From: CAZGMJ01 sp964526785
GTDB lineage: Bacteria > Planctomycetota > Phycisphaerae > Sedimentisphaerales > Anaerobacaceae
Direction: 5' to 3'
Assembly (NCBI GenBank): GCA_964526785.1
Contig: CAZGMJ010000014.1
Coordinates: forward strand, 1-64,000
DNA length: 64,000 nt
Position numbers and translations under genes: made by a program
Part shown: positions 1-9,240 of the stretch, in pieces
Layout of the letters: each line of letters starts with the position of its first letter
Numbering within the stretch: position 1 is the stretch's first letter
The notes under the pieces: model-generated
What the model was told of the DNA's origin: nothing
Seen by the model: the letters and a program-made list of their open reading frames with translations, nothing else
Databases searched by the model: none

Positions 1-573
1 GGAGGATCGGAAACGCTAACGAGTTGTCATGCGGCGAAGCCGCTTAGTCCAATTGTCTGAAGCTATGTTCCTCGCGGAGGCGTGGAGCAAGAACAGTATT
101 TGCTGTGGGTATTTCTGGACGCCAAGGGAGGTGTGAGATTCGCTATTTTAACATATTAGCTGGTTGTTTGAGTGTAAATACTGTAATATCAATGGTTTAT
201 GAGTGAATTGGAATAGCAGGGCCGGATGGGTGGTTTTGGGAGGTAGAGTTATCGGGCTGTAAAGGAGGTTGAAGGAAAGTCGGTTTTTGGCCGCTTGACG
301 GAGAGGGAGAGTGTTTTTTCAACAGGTTATCCACAATGTTATTGTTAACTCTTCGACGAAAGAGCGGGTGATGGAAGGAGTTCTGCAATTCATGGGCGTT
401 AAACGTCCGCAAGGGCGATTCGAGGAAGATGCTCATGTGTAATTCAGCTTTTTCCCGATGAGGGCGATGGTGCAAATGTAATGGCAATTTCGGGAGATGT
501 CTGCTATTTTGTGGTCGTGTCGGCAGGAGGCTGCCGTTGAAAGTTGGATCCGTTGGCAGGAGTTGGCAAGGCG
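1..573. other. non-coding 5' region, unassigned; one DnaA box
   Basis: I see no convincing gene here. Bases 31-43 form a small perfect hairpin (GCGGC-GAA-GCCGC), and bases 1-160 look structured enough to be the end of an RNA gene, but I cannot match them to any family. The stretch 121-480 is clearly richer in A/T than the neighbouring genes. It contains one perfect DnaA box (TTATCCACA) at 327-335. No cobalamin, SAM or folate riboswitch core was recognisable upstream of the one-carbon gene that follows. Confidence 0.5.
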
Positions 574-3030
574 ATGGACCGCAAGCGTCTCAGCAGTAGA
601 ATCAAGGACAAATCGGATTTCGTGGTGTTGGCCGAGTTGACGGGGGCACCGGGCTTCAATTTCGGGCCGATTGAGGGCTTTCTGCGGGCATACCAGGAGT
701 CCGGCGTGAAGGCGGTGCCGGAGGGATTCGATTTCGCGGGTATTGCGCTGCCCCAGAATCCGGGTGGAGCGGCCAATATTGAGCCGGCTGCGGTAATACG
801 TCATCTGATGGCGAATGCGCTTCTGGGCGATCTGGACGTTGTGCCGCACGTGACGTGCAAGGATTCGAACGCCGATGCGATTGCCAGTTCGCTGGCGGGT
901 CTGCGTTCAGCGGGGATCGAGACGATTCTGGCTTTGACGGGCGACAAGCCGGTTTCTGCCCAGGGGGTCTTCGAGCTGGAAGCACTGGGTCTGCTGGAGT
1001 TCATTCGGCGGATGAATCACGAATCCTACATTCGGGCTCGGCCGGAAGCTCTGGATGATGTGCACCAGTTCTTCGCGGGGGCGGCTGTCTCGCCGTTCAA
1101 ATACACAGCCGGTTCGCTGCTTCAGCAGTACTACAAGATGGAGAAGAAGATTGCGTGCGGTGCGCGGTTCTTCATTACGCAGGTGGGGTGGGACTGGAGG
1201 AAGTCGCTGGAGCTGTTTCAGTATCTGGCACAGAACGAGCTGGACGTGCCGATCATCGGCAACGTCTATCTGCTGAGTACGATCACGCCGGCACCGCGGC
1301 TGATGCACGACATCAAGCTGCCCGGGTGTTTCGTCAGCGACGAGTTGCTGGCGAAGGTGCAGTCTGAGAGCGTGGAGGATCATATCGAACGGGCGGCCCA
1401 GCAGGTTGCGATGTACAAGGCCATGGGTGCGGCGGGCGTCGACATCGGAGGGGTGCACGACGTCGAGAAATTCGTTCACATTCTGCAGCGCGCGGATGAG
1501 ATCGGCGACGGCTGGGAGCAAACCAAAGAGAACCTGTACTGGCCTGCGAAGGACGGTTTTTATCTGTATGATGAGGCAGGCAATCCGACGGCTCTGCCTC
1601 GGTCGAAGAAGCGGTTCAGCCAGCGGTTCTTCAACTTTTCGCATCGGGCTTTTCTGGATCCGGAACACACGGGCTTTCACGCCTTCAAGAAGACGATGCG
1701 ATTTCTCGGGACGGAGAAGAACGAGGGCTTTGTATACAAGACATTCAATGCGGGGGAGAAGGCGTTCAAGTATCTGGCATTCGAATGCGAGGAGTGCGGC
1801 GATTGCTATCTGCCCGAGAACTTCAGTCTGTGCACTATCGGCGGCTGCGAGAAGGGGATGGACAATGCGCCGTGCGGCGATTCGACGGTCGAGGGCTATT
1901 GCGGCAACAATCTGGAGCGGGTGTGCATCGGCGACAGGATCTACGAGGCGGCCTCGGCCGAGGAGGGGGGGCTGGAGCGTCTGCGCGGGACGATCAACAA
2001 ACCGAGGAAGAGCGAGCTCGAGCACACCTCTTCGATATTGAATTATCTTTTCGGCAGGGACCACACGATGAGCAGTCCGATTATCACGATAGGCGAATCC
2101 ATTCATGCTTCGATTCCCAAGACGGGCAAAGTGATGCAGCAGTTGGTGGAGATGGGGTCTGAGGCGTACACGAAGGAAAGCGGTCCGCTGAATTACATCC
2201 GTACGCTGGTCGAGTCGCAGGTCAGCGACGGGGCGGACTATATCGAGGTGAATCTGGATGCGTTCGGAGAGGACGATCCGCAGACGGCTGTGGAACTGAT
2301 GCGGCAGTACGTCAGGCTGGTGCGCAAGTGGGGCCAGGGGGTGCCGATTTGCATCGACAGCAGCGACGATAACGTACTGATCGCAGGGCTGGAGGAGTGG
2401 TACGCGACGGGCGAGGGGGTCTCGCAGCCGTTGATCAATTCGATCAAGGTGTACACGGCCGACAAGATGATGGCGCTCAAAAACAATATGGATTTCGCTT
2501 TTATCGGTTTGCTGGTGAGCGAGGAGAAGCCGACCGGGCCGGGTGGTTCGCATTCGGTGGAGGAATTGTATTCGCTGGCTCGCAGGCTCTTCGACAAGGC
2601 GGTGGGCGAGTACGGGTTTAAGCCGGAGGAGGTGTTCTTCGACTCAACGGTATTTCCGCTGGCGATCGATATGCCCATGGAGCCCGGCGTGCCGGGGTAC
2701 ACCTACCGGGCTTTCGAGACGATCAAGCGGATCAAGAGCGATCCGGAGATGAAGGATACGCATTGTTCGCTGGGTGTGAGCAACAGCGTGCGGGATCTGC
2801 CTGCGCGGCGAATCGGCGTTTGTCGGGCTTACGTGGCCAAGGCGATGGAATACGGTCTGGACGCGGCGATTGTGAATGTAGCGCACCATTACGGGTCTGT
2901 CGAGCCGGCGCCGGAACTGGTGGAACTGGTGGATGCATTTGCGAAGATGGACGGTTCACCCGAGCGGCTGACGCGAGCGATGGAGCTGATGGGCAAGTTC
3001 TGCCAGGAGAACCGCAAACCGGCGTCCTGA
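574..3030 (+). CDS. MetF-MetV-methyltransferase three-domain fusion
   Basis: The protein has 818 residues. Residues 1 to about 320 look like the methylenetetrahydrofolate reductase (MetF) TIM barrel. About 330-490 matches the cysteine-rich MetV / MTHFR C-terminal domain; a dense cluster starts near residue 404 (CEECGDC, then further Cys). About 504-815 resembles the pterin-binding methyltransferase fold of AcsE and the MetH folate domain (GESIHASIP, IEVNLDAFGEDDP, ICIDSSDD). The likely reactions are reduction of methylene- to methyl-tetrahydrofolate and methyl transfer to a corrinoid protein, joined in one cytoplasmic chain. MetF and MetV are usually separate proteins, and the added third domain is unusual. 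I chose ATG 574 (AGGAG 11 bases upstream); a TTG at 544 behind AGGAGG is in frame. It stands alone, with trkH 51 bases downstream. Domain identities are solid; coupling of activities is inference. Confidence 0.85.
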   Translation: MDRKRLSSRIKDKSDFVVLAELTGAPGFNFGPIEGFLRAYQESGVKAVPEGFDFAGIALPQNPGGAANIEPAAVIRHLMANALLGDLDVVPHVTCKDSNADAIASSLAGLRSAGIETILALTGDKPVSAQGVFELEALGLLEFIRRMNHESYIRARPEALDDVHQFFAGAAVSPFKYTAGSLLQQYYKMEKKIACGARFFITQVGWDWRKSLELFQYLAQNELDVPIIGNVYLLSTITPAPRLMHDIKLPGCFVSDELLAKVQSESVEDHIERAAQQVAMYKAMGAAGVDIGGVHDVEKFVHILQRADEIGDGWEQTKENLYWPAKDGFYLYDEAGNPTALPRSKKRFSQRFFNFSHRAFLDPEHTGFHAFKKTMRFLGTEKNEGFVYKTFNAGEKAFKYLAFECEECGDCYLPENFSLCTIGGCEKGMDNAPCGDSTVEGYCGNNLERVCIGDRIYEAASAEEGGLERLRGTINKPRKSELEHTSSILNYLFGRDHTMSSPIITIGESIHASIPKTGKVMQQLVEMGSEAYTKESGPLNYIRTLVESQVSDGADYIEVNLDAFGEDDPQTAVELMRQYVRLVRKWGQGVPICIDSSDDNVLIAGLEEWYATGEGVSQPLINSIKVYTADKMMALKNNMDFAFIGLLVSEEKPTGPGGSHSVEELYSLARRLFDKAVGEYGFKPEEVFFDSTVFPLAIDMPMEPGVPGYTYRAFETIKRIKSDPEMKDTHCSLGVSNSVRDLPARRIGVCRAYVAKAMEYGLDAAIVNVAHHYGSVEPAPELVELVDAFAKMDGSPERLTRAMELMGKFCQENRKPAS

Positions 3031-3081
3031 CGGGGGATATGACGCAGCCGAGAAGTCGGCTGTGAAGCCGTGGAGTAGTGC

Positions 3082-4608
3082 ATGAGGAATCGATTCCGAC
3101 GCATTATCTGTGTTGCGCATTTCATCGGCCGTCTGCTTCAGATTCTGGGCATACTGTTGCTCATTCCGCTGGCGGTAGTTTTTGCACGCTGGGAGCACAG
3201 CGGTGAAGGGATGCGGACGCTGGCGGCGTTTGCGATTCCGGCGGTGTTATGTTTTTCGGTCGGTACGATGCTTCGGGTCGTGTTTGTGGCGGGGACACTG
3301 GATACGGCCGGGTCGATGCTGCTGTGCGCGTTGAGTTGGATATTCGCCTCGGCATTCGGTGCGATGCCGTTTGCGATAGCGGCTGAGCTGGATTACTTCA
3401 ACGCGTATTTCGAGGCGGTCAGCGGTTTTACCACCACGGGGATTACGATGTTCGCCGATCTGGAGGTGCTACCCTACAGCATCCTCTTCTGGCGCTCGCT
3501 GGCGCAGTGGCTCGGGGGCATTGGAATCTTATCGTTCTTTCTGTTTATCACGTATCGCGGCAGCGGGGCGCATCATATTTTCGGTGCCGAGAGCCACAAG
3601 ATTGCATCCAGTCGGCCCAAGCCCGGCCTGTATAATACGCTGCGCGTGGTGTGGGGTATTTACCTGCTCTTTAGCGCGTTGTGCTGGTCGGCGCTGGTGC
3701 TGGAGAAGATGCCGATCTTCGACGCGATCTGTCATACACTGACGACGGTGTCGACGGGCGGCTTTTCACCCTACAACGCGAGCATCGGATTCTATCGGCT
3801 AAGCGGCCACCCGAATTTTCGTTTGATCGAGTACACGATCGCGCTGTTTATGCTGCTCGGCGGGATCAATTTTCTGGTGCACTATCGTGTGATGACCGGC
3901 GACGTACGGGCGCTGTGGGATAACATCGAGATTCGCTACTGGTGGAGGTTGATTGCGGGCTTCGTGCTGATTGTGCTGATCGATCACCTGCGGCGAAGCG
4001 GATTGCTCAGCGCGTGGTTCGTGGAAGGCAAACCCGTGACGTGGACGGATCTGGAGCATGGTTTCCGCACGGGGCTGTTCCAGGTGATTGCGATTATTAC
4101 CAGTACGGGCTACAGCACGCAGGACATCGGTTCGGGTTTTTTCGGGGCGATGTCGAGGCAGTTGTTTCTGCTGATGATGGTGATCGGCGGCTGCGTCGGC
4201 TCGACCAGCGGCGGTTTCAAGGTGATGCGTGTTGCGATTCTCAATCGGCTGGTCCGGCGGGAGGTTTTCAAGGCGCGGGTCTCGGACCGGGCGTCTCTGG
4301 AGCTGGTGATCGATGGCAAGCCGGTTCCGGCCGAAGAGGTTCATCGGGTGACAGCGCTGTTCTTCGCGTGGCTGCTGCTGATTATCGTCGGCGGCGGCAT
4401 TACGGCTTTATGGTCCAGCCAGAGCGCGCTGCAATCATGGTCGGGGATGTTTTCGGCGGTCGGGAACATCGGTCCGTGTTATATTCCGGTGCAGGAGATG
4501 ATTGGCTTGCACTGGTTTGTGAAGGTTACGTACATTATCGGCATGCTTGCGGGCAGGCTGGAGATTCTGCCTGTGCTTTTGCTGTTTTCGCGCAAGGCGT
4601 GGCGGTGA
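3082..4608 (+). CDS. trkH: TrkH-family potassium uptake channel subunit
   Basis: This is an inner-membrane K+ translocating subunit of the TrkH/KtrB superfamily, 508 residues, a usual length. It is strongly hydrophobic throughout. Four filter-like loops mark the four channel repeats: TTTGIT at residues 117-122, then STGGF, STGYS, and VGNIGP near the C-terminus. A conserved Gly in each loop is the K+ filter residue of this family. The RCK regulator gene trkA follows 44 bases downstream on the same strand, so the two probably form one operon and one complex. The ribosome-binding site is weak (GTGGAG just upstream). Confidence 0.93.
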   Translation: MRNRFRRIICVAHFIGRLLQILGILLLIPLAVVFARWEHSGEGMRTLAAFAIPAVLCFSVGTMLRVVFVAGTLDTAGSMLLCALSWIFASAFGAMPFAIAAELDYFNAYFEAVSGFTTTGITMFADLEVLPYSILFWRSLAQWLGGIGILSFFLFITYRGSGAHHIFGAESHKIASSRPKPGLYNTLRVVWGIYLLFSALCWSALVLEKMPIFDAICHTLTTVSTGGFSPYNASIGFYRLSGHPNFRLIEYTIALFMLLGGINFLVHYRVMTGDVRALWDNIEIRYWWRLIAGFVLIVLIDHLRRSGLLSAWFVEGKPVTWTDLEHGFRTGLFQVIAIITSTGYSTQDIGSGFFGAMSRQLFLLMMVIGGCVGSTSGGFKVMRVAILNRLVRREVFKARVSDRASLELVIDGKPVPAEEVHRVTALFFAWLLLIIVGGGITALWSSQSALQSWSGMFSAVGNIGPCYIPVQEMIGLHWFVKVTYIIGMLAGRLEILPVLLLFSRKAWR

Positions 4609-4652
4609 GTTCGTTGGGTGCGACGGGTTGGCGCTGAACTGGAGGTGACGCA

Positions 4653-5330
4653 ATGTATATCGTGGTAGTTGGCGGCGGAATGGTGGGCGGCGACGTGGCG
4701 CGTCGGCTTCTGGAAGGCAAGCACGACGTGGTTCTGGTCGATCTGGACGCGGACGTGTGCAGATCGATCTACGCCGAGACGGGTGTCGTGGCGATTCAGG
4801 GAAGCGGGTCGGACATCGAAGTGCTTCGGGAAGCGGGGGCAGAGAAAGCGAATGTTGTCGTCGCCGCCACGGGCAATGACGCCAACAATCTGCTGGTTGC
4901 GATTCTTGCCAAGAGTCTGGAGGTTCCCGCGGTTATCGTGCGGATGCGCAATCCGAAATATGAGAATGCTTATCGGGTGGCCGGCGTGAACGCCATCGTC
5001 CGCGTCACCGATTTGATGATTAATGAGATGCTGATGGAGATCGAGCATCCGAACGTCCGGCGCATCACGACCATCGGGGGCGGGCGGGCGAATATCTTTA
5101 TGGTCGTGGTTCCGCCCGATGCGAAGGTGGTGGGGCGAAGCGTTGAGAGCATCGCGCAGAGTCAGGCGTTTCCGCCGGATTGCAGTTTCATCGGTGTATT
5201 CAATCCGAAGACCCAGGAGTTCGCGATTCCGCGCGGCAGGCAGGTCATCAGCGAACGCGATCAGTTGTTCGTGATCTCCAAGCCGGAGAGCATCAAGAAG
5301 GTGGTGGCGTTTATCACGGCTCGGGGATAA
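4653..5330 (+). CDS. trkA: TrkA/KtrA potassium channel regulator (RCK)
   Basis: This is the cytoplasmic gating subunit for the TrkH channel encoded just upstream. Its 225 residues hold one RCK unit, as in KtrA, not the tandem repeat of E. coli TrkA. The N-terminal Rossmann domain starts with GGGMVGGDVA and has the acidic end of beta 2 (VLVDLDAD), which binds NAD(H) or ATP. The RCK_C domain covers about residues 140-225. The start ATG follows GGAGG (tggaggtgacgca). The gene ends 12 bases before the convergent zupT stop codon. Confidence 0.92.
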   Translation: MYIVVVGGGMVGGDVARRLLEGKHDVVLVDLDADVCRSIYAETGVVAIQGSGSDIEVLREAGAEKANVVVAATGNDANNLLVAILAKSLEVPAVIVRMRNPKYENAYRVAGVNAIVRVTDLMINEMLMEIEHPNVRRITTIGGGRANIFMVVVPPDAKVVGRSVESIAQSQAFPPDCSFIGVFNPKTQEFAIPRGRQVISERDQLFVISKPESIKKVVAFITARG

Positions 5331-5342
5331 CACCTGCGGCCG

Positions 5343-6113
5343 CTACAGCATGAGGAGGCTGGCGGCCATGATGAGCATGCCTGCGACGACACCACCGATG
5401 ACGAGGTGGCCGTGGCCGTAGTCGTGGGCCATCGGCAGCAGTTCATCGAGCGAGATATATACCATAATGCCGGCGACGAAGCCGAGCAGTGCGGCGAGGA
5501 AAGCCGGCGAGAGGAACGGCATAAGGACCAGGTAGCCGACGGCGGCACCGACCGGCTCTGAAAGGCCGGAGAGGAAGGACCAGAGAAAGGCCTTTCTTCT
5601 ATTCTTCGTGGCGTAGAAGATCGGGATGGAGACCGCAATTCCTTCGGGGATGTTGTGAATGGCGATGGCGATGGCGATGAAGACGCCGAGCCGCAGGTCG
5701 TTGAGGGTGGAGGCGAACGTGGCCAGACCTTCCGGAAAGTTGTGAATGCCTATGGCCAGGGCGGTTAGTACGCCTGTGCGCATGAGTCTGTGGCTGTCGC
5801 CGGCGACCCTCGGATGATCGATGTCTTCGTACGTGTGCGGGTTCTCTCGTTCGGGCACGAGCAGGTCGATCGCGGCGATCACGGCGATGCCTGTGAAGAA
5901 GGCGAACAGGCCCCACACTTCTCCGACGGTTTCGATGGCGTCGGGGAGCATTTCCATGAAGGAGATATAGATCATCACGCCGGCCGAGAGGCCCAGCGCG
6001 CCGGAGAGGTAGACTATCTTCGGTTTGCGGATGAAATACGCGATTGCACTGCCGATGCCCGTCGAGAGCCCGGCCAGGAGGGTCAGTCCGAATGCTGGTG
6101 CGAGATTGTCCAT
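5343..6113 (-). CDS. zupT: ZIP-family divalent metal transporter
   Basis: This is an inner-membrane importer of Zn2+ and related divalent cations, 256 residues, close to the length of E. coli ZupT. About eight membrane segments are visible. The two metal-site helices carry the signature HNFPEGLATF and HNIPEGIAVS. A charged cytoplasmic loop (PERENPHTYEDIDHPR) takes the place of the usual His-rich loop. The frame stays open upstream of 6113, but ATG 6113 has GGAG 7 bases ahead and starts at the family's usual N-terminus (MDNLAPAFGL). It is convergent with trkA. Confidence 0.92.
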   Translation of the reverse strand: MDNLAPAFGLTLLAGLSTGIGSAIAYFIRKPKIVYLSGALGLSAGVMIYISFMEMLPDAIETVGEVWGLFAFFTGIAVIAAIDLLVPERENPHTYEDIDHPRVAGDSHRLMRTGVLTALAIGIHNFPEGLATFASTLNDLRLGVFIAIAIAIHNIPEGIAVSIPIFYATKNRRKAFLWSFLSGLSEPVGAAVGYLVLMPFLSPAFLAALLGFVAGIMVYISLDELLPMAHDYGHGHLVIGGVVAGMLIMAASLLML

Positions 6114-6291
6114 GTTCGGCTCCGATTGCTGTCCGTATTGTTCGGTAGTAGACGCCAGATGATAACGCGCCGATGCGGCAGTGCAAGCAAAGGTGCGGCC
6201 GGCGGGTCTTTTTGTTCTTTGGGCGGTACCGGCGTGCCGGTAGAATGCATGTGGCGTACTGAAGCAACAGCAGATTGAAGAAAGGAGTATG

Positions 6292-8211
6292 ATGGGTGCA
6301 TACGGCGAAGTTCTTCGCAGAGCGGTGGTGGTCATTTCTGTTCTAATCTGTGTTGGAAGCCGGGAGGCGCGGGGGGATTCGAGCGGCGCGGAGAGGGTGT
6401 TGCGGGTTACACAGGCGAGGACCGGTGCAGAGGTGTTCGATTCGCTCGGGTCGGCGGTCGAGGCGGCACGGAAGGTCGGCGCGGATGCGGCGGTACGAAT
6501 CGTGGTCGAGGATGGCTTCTATTTTCTCGATGCGCCGGTTGTGCTGACATCCGGCGACAGCAACCTGACGATCGAGTCGGCACCGGGCGCCGAGGCGGTC
6601 CTGCTGGGAGGCCGGCGGGTAACGGATTGGAAAAAGGACGGGTCGAAGTTCTATGCCGCCGATTTGGAGGGTGTTGAGGACAGCTCGTGGGACTTTCGCG
6701 CGTTGATCGTCAACGGCCGGTACTGTCGGCGGGCGCGGCTGCCGGAGGATGGGACGTTCACGCACGCGAGCACGTTCGATGTTCCCTGGATGAGTACGAC
6801 CGGCGGCGGCTGGAAGCGCAAGCCGACGCAGGGTGAGTTGACGACGCTGAAGTACAAGGCGGGCGACCTGGGTGCGTGGCTGGACGTGAACAACGCCGAG
6901 GTAACGGTTTATCATATGTGGGATGAGTCGCTCGTGGGGCTGGCGAGTATGGATGCGGAGGAGCGGACTTTGAGGTTCAGCAGTCCGACGGGTCATCCGG
7001 CCGGGGCGTTCGGCGTGAAGAAGTACGTTGTGTGGAATGTTCGGGAGGGAATGACGCGGCCGGGGCAGTGGTATCTCGACCGCACGCGAGGAAGGGTGGT
7101 GTATTGGCCGTTGCCGGGCGAGGATATGCGCGAGGCGGTGGTGTATGCGCCGAAGTTGGAGTCGGTCATTCGGATAGAAGGCGGCGCGGGCAAGCCCGCC
7201 AGGAACATCACGATTCGGGGCCTGGCTATCTGCGTAACAACAACGCCTTTGAAGGCGGGCGGCTTCGGGGCCGGCCGATTCGACGGGGCGGTTCACATAC
7301 GCGGCGCCGAGCAGTGCGTTCTGGAGGAACTGGACATATACAACGTGGGCGGCCAGGGGATCGATGCGTCGGGCAAAGGGATAGCGATTCGCAGGTGCCA
7401 CGTGCACCATGCCGGGGCCTGCGGCGTTCGGATTCGCGGAGAACAGTGGGTGGTGACAGACAGTCACATCCACGATATGGGTCTGACATATCCCAGTGCG
7501 ATTGCTGTGTCGGCCGGTGGAAGCGGCGCACGCATTGCGCACAACGAAATCCACGACACGCCGTATTCCGCGATGACCTGCGGCGGGGCCGACAATCGCA
7601 TCGAGGGGAACCTTATCTATCGGGCAATGAAGGAAATGCACGACGGTGCGGGCATCTATTGTTTTGCAGGAAAGAACCTTGTGCTGCGCGGCAACTTCAT
7701 TCGCGACATTACGGACACCGGCGGTTACGGCGCCTCGGCGTATTATCTGGACGAACGTTCGCAGGGCTGTGTGGTGGAGAAGAATCTGTCGGTGGGTGTC
7801 GTGCGGCCTTCGCACAATCACATGGCGAGAGGCAATACGATTGCGAACAACGTCTTCGTCAACGACGGCGATCTTACGCTCACGTTTCCGAAGTCGTCGG
7901 ATTACGTGCTGGAGAAGAACGTGCTGTATGCATCGGGTCAGATCACTTTGCAGGGGGTCGGTGCGATCGCCAGGCTGGAAGGCAACGTCCTGTTCAGCGA
8001 GGCGGGCGACATTGTGGGGCGCAAGCTGGACGGGTATTCCTCCAGGGAAGCCGTGCAGTTCGAGGTCGGCGCAGGGAACTCGAGCGACAATCCGCTGCTG
8101 GGCGGAGTGCAAAGCGGCAGGATTCGGTTCGGAGCGGATTCGCCCGCCCGGCGGCTGGGTATTAATCCGATAGACGTCAGTAACGCCGGGCCGCGAAATC
8201 GTGGGTATTAG
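6292..8211 (+). CDS. secreted right-handed beta-helix protein
   Basis: A 639-residue protein with an N-terminal hydrophobic signal segment (VVVISVLICVG) ending near Ala-Arg-Gly, so it is likely exported. From about residue 290 onwards it shows the repeating pattern of a right-handed parallel beta-helix: NITIRGLAI, CVLEELDIYNV, GIAIRRCHVHHAG and VVTDSHIHDMG. This fold is shared by pectate lyase-like and several glycoside hydrolase families. The N-terminal half (VEDGFYFLDAPVVLTSG, then GARRVTDWKKDG-like text) resembles parallel beta-helix proteins of planctomycetes and Bacteroidetes. Specificity cannot be read. ATG codons lie at 6289 and 6292; I chose 6292 because AAAGGAG ends only one base before 6289. 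Confidence 0.8.
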   Translation: MGAYGEVLRRAVVVISVLICVGSREARGDSSGAERVLRVTQARTGAEVFDSLGSAVEAARKVGADAAVRIVVEDGFYFLDAPVVLTSGDSNLTIESAPGAEAVLLGGRRVTDWKKDGSKFYAADLEGVEDSSWDFRALIVNGRYCRRARLPEDGTFTHASTFDVPWMSTTGGGWKRKPTQGELTTLKYKAGDLGAWLDVNNAEVTVYHMWDESLVGLASMDAEERTLRFSSPTGHPAGAFGVKKYVVWNVREGMTRPGQWYLDRTRGRVVYWPLPGEDMREAVVYAPKLESVIRIEGGAGKPARNITIRGLAICVTTTPLKAGGFGAGRFDGAVHIRGAEQCVLEELDIYNVGGQGIDASGKGIAIRRCHVHHAGACGVRIRGEQWVVTDSHIHDMGLTYPSAIAVSAGGSGARIAHNEIHDTPYSAMTCGGADNRIEGNLIYRAMKEMHDGAGIYCFAGKNLVLRGNFIRDITDTGGYGASAYYLDERSQGCVVEKNLSVGVVRPSHNHMARGNTIANNVFVNDGDLTLTFPKSSDYVLEKNVLYASGQITLQGVGAIARLEGNVLFSEAGDIVGRKLDGYSSREAVQFEVGAGNSSDNPLLGGVQSGRIRFGADSPARRLGINPIDVSNAGPRNRGY

Positions 8212-8225
8212 GCGGTCATTTGCGC

Positions 8226-8254
8226 TTGACGGGCCCTCGGCGGCGCGCTACAAA
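8226..8254 (+). promoter_or_regulatory. sigma70-type promoter for DUF4282 gene
   Basis: The -35 is TTGACG (8226-8231), the spacer is 17 bases and the -10 is TACAAA (8249-8254). The same -35 context (TTTGCGCTTGACGG) recurs before the next gene. Confidence 0.55.
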
Positions 8255-8301
8255 CGCATCAAATAGACGAAAATACGACCATTTTTGAAAGGAATCGGAA
8301 G

Positions 8302-8628
8302 ATGGAAACAAAGGGATTCTTCGCAAGTCTATTCGACCTGTCCTTTACGGAGTTCGTCACCACTCGGATTATCAAGGTGCTGTACGTGCTGGCGATTATT
8401 CTGGCCGCGATAGCTTCACTGGCAATGCTGATCGGCGGCTTCAGCCGGGGCGTCGGCGGCGGAATTATGGGTCTGATACTCGCGCCGCTATTGTTTCTGC
8501 TGTACGTTATCATGGCGCGGGTGTGGCTTGAGGTTATTATCGTGCTGTTTCGCATCGCCGAGAATACCGGACGCATGGTCGAACAGGGTCAGCGGCACGC
8601 CGGCGGCACGGACGAAGCACAGGCATGA
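8302..8628 (+). CDS. DUF4282 small membrane protein
   Basis: A 108-residue inner-membrane protein of the DUF4282 family, whose function is unknown. The N-terminal FFASLFDLSFTEFVTTRIIKVLY is the family signature (short form FDLSFTEFVT). Two hydrophobic helices follow (VLAIILAAIASLAML and GLILAPLLFLLYVIMA), then an amphipathic segment (ARVWLEVIIVLFRIAENT) and a short hydrophilic tail. ATG 8302 follows GAAAGGAATCGGAAG. Another small membrane protein of a domain-of-unknown-function family, with a near-copy of its promoter, lies next to it. Confidence 0.85.
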   Translation: METKGFFASLFDLSFTEFVTTRIIKVLYVLAIILAAIASLAMLIGGFSRGVGGGIMGLILAPLLFLLYVIMARVWLEVIIVLFRIAENTGRMVEQGQRHAGGTDEAQA

Positions 8629-8706
8629 TGACGGCTTGGTGACGTGGGGGCGCGGGATTAGACGCACAGCAGAGATTGCTATGCGTTTGCGCGGGTATTT
8701 TTGCGC

Positions 8707-8735
8707 TTGACGGTTTCGGGCCGTGGTGCTAAATA
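8707..8735 (+). promoter_or_regulatory. sigma70-type promoter for DUF4870 gene
   Basis: The -35 is TTGACG (8707-8712), the spacer is 17 bases and the -10 is TAAATA (8730-8735). The 14 bases TTTGCGCTTGACGG are identical to those at the DUF4282 promoter. Confidence 0.55.
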
Positions 8736-8784
8736 ACGAGGAAACATACAGGGCACAGAGAATTTGATTGAAGGGAATCACGTT

Positions 8785-9240
8785 ATGGCAGATGATGAAC
8801 AAGGCAAGAATCCTCAAGAGAATGCTCCTGAATCCGGCGATGCGCAAGAGTCCGGCGGCCCCGCGACGCCGGAGTCGACAACGCCACCGCCCGAGCCTGC
8901 GGCAGCACCGACGGCCGAAGTTACCAAGGACGCCAAGACCATGGCTCTGTTGTGCCATGTTCTCGCGATTTTCACGGGCTTTCTCGGGCCGTTGATCCTC
9001 TGGATCATCAAGAAGGATGAAAACGCGTTCATCGACTATCACGGCAAAGAGGCGCTAAATTTTCAGATCACGGTTCTCATCGCGGCGATTGTGAGCGGTG
9101 TGCTGACGATTGTATGCGTTGGGTTCTTCCTGCTGGCAGCGGTTGGTATCGGCAACATCGTGTTCTGCATCATCGCATCCCTGAAGGCTAACGCCGGTGA
9201 GTTGTATCGTTATCCGGTTTCGATCCGTCTGGTGAAATAA
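8785..9240 (+). CDS. DUF4870 membrane protein with acidic, Pro-rich N-tail
   Basis: A 151-residue protein of the DUF4870 (Tic20-like) family of small membrane proteins of unknown function. Residues 1-50 are acidic and rich in Pro, Ala and Thr, and probably cytoplasmic. The DUF4870 core follows: MALLCHVLAIFTGFLGPLILWIIKKDEN, then the family hallmark YHGKEALNFQIT, then two more membrane helices. I chose ATG 8785 (AAGGG 9 bases ahead) over an in-frame TTG at 8764. Confidence 0.85.
   Translation: MADDEQGKNPQENAPESGDAQESGGPATPESTTPPPEPAAAPTAEVTKDAKTMALLCHVLAIFTGFLGPLILWIIKKDENAFIDYHGKEALNFQITVLIAAIVSGVLTIVCVGFFLLAAVGIGNIVFCIIASLKANAGELYRYPVSIRLVK

Noticed and set aside
1..160. 6S or signal-recognition RNA
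   Set aside because: I could not find the conserved core of either.
907..2553. 548-codon open frame on the minus strand
   Set aside because: It is a shadow of the MetF fusion gene.
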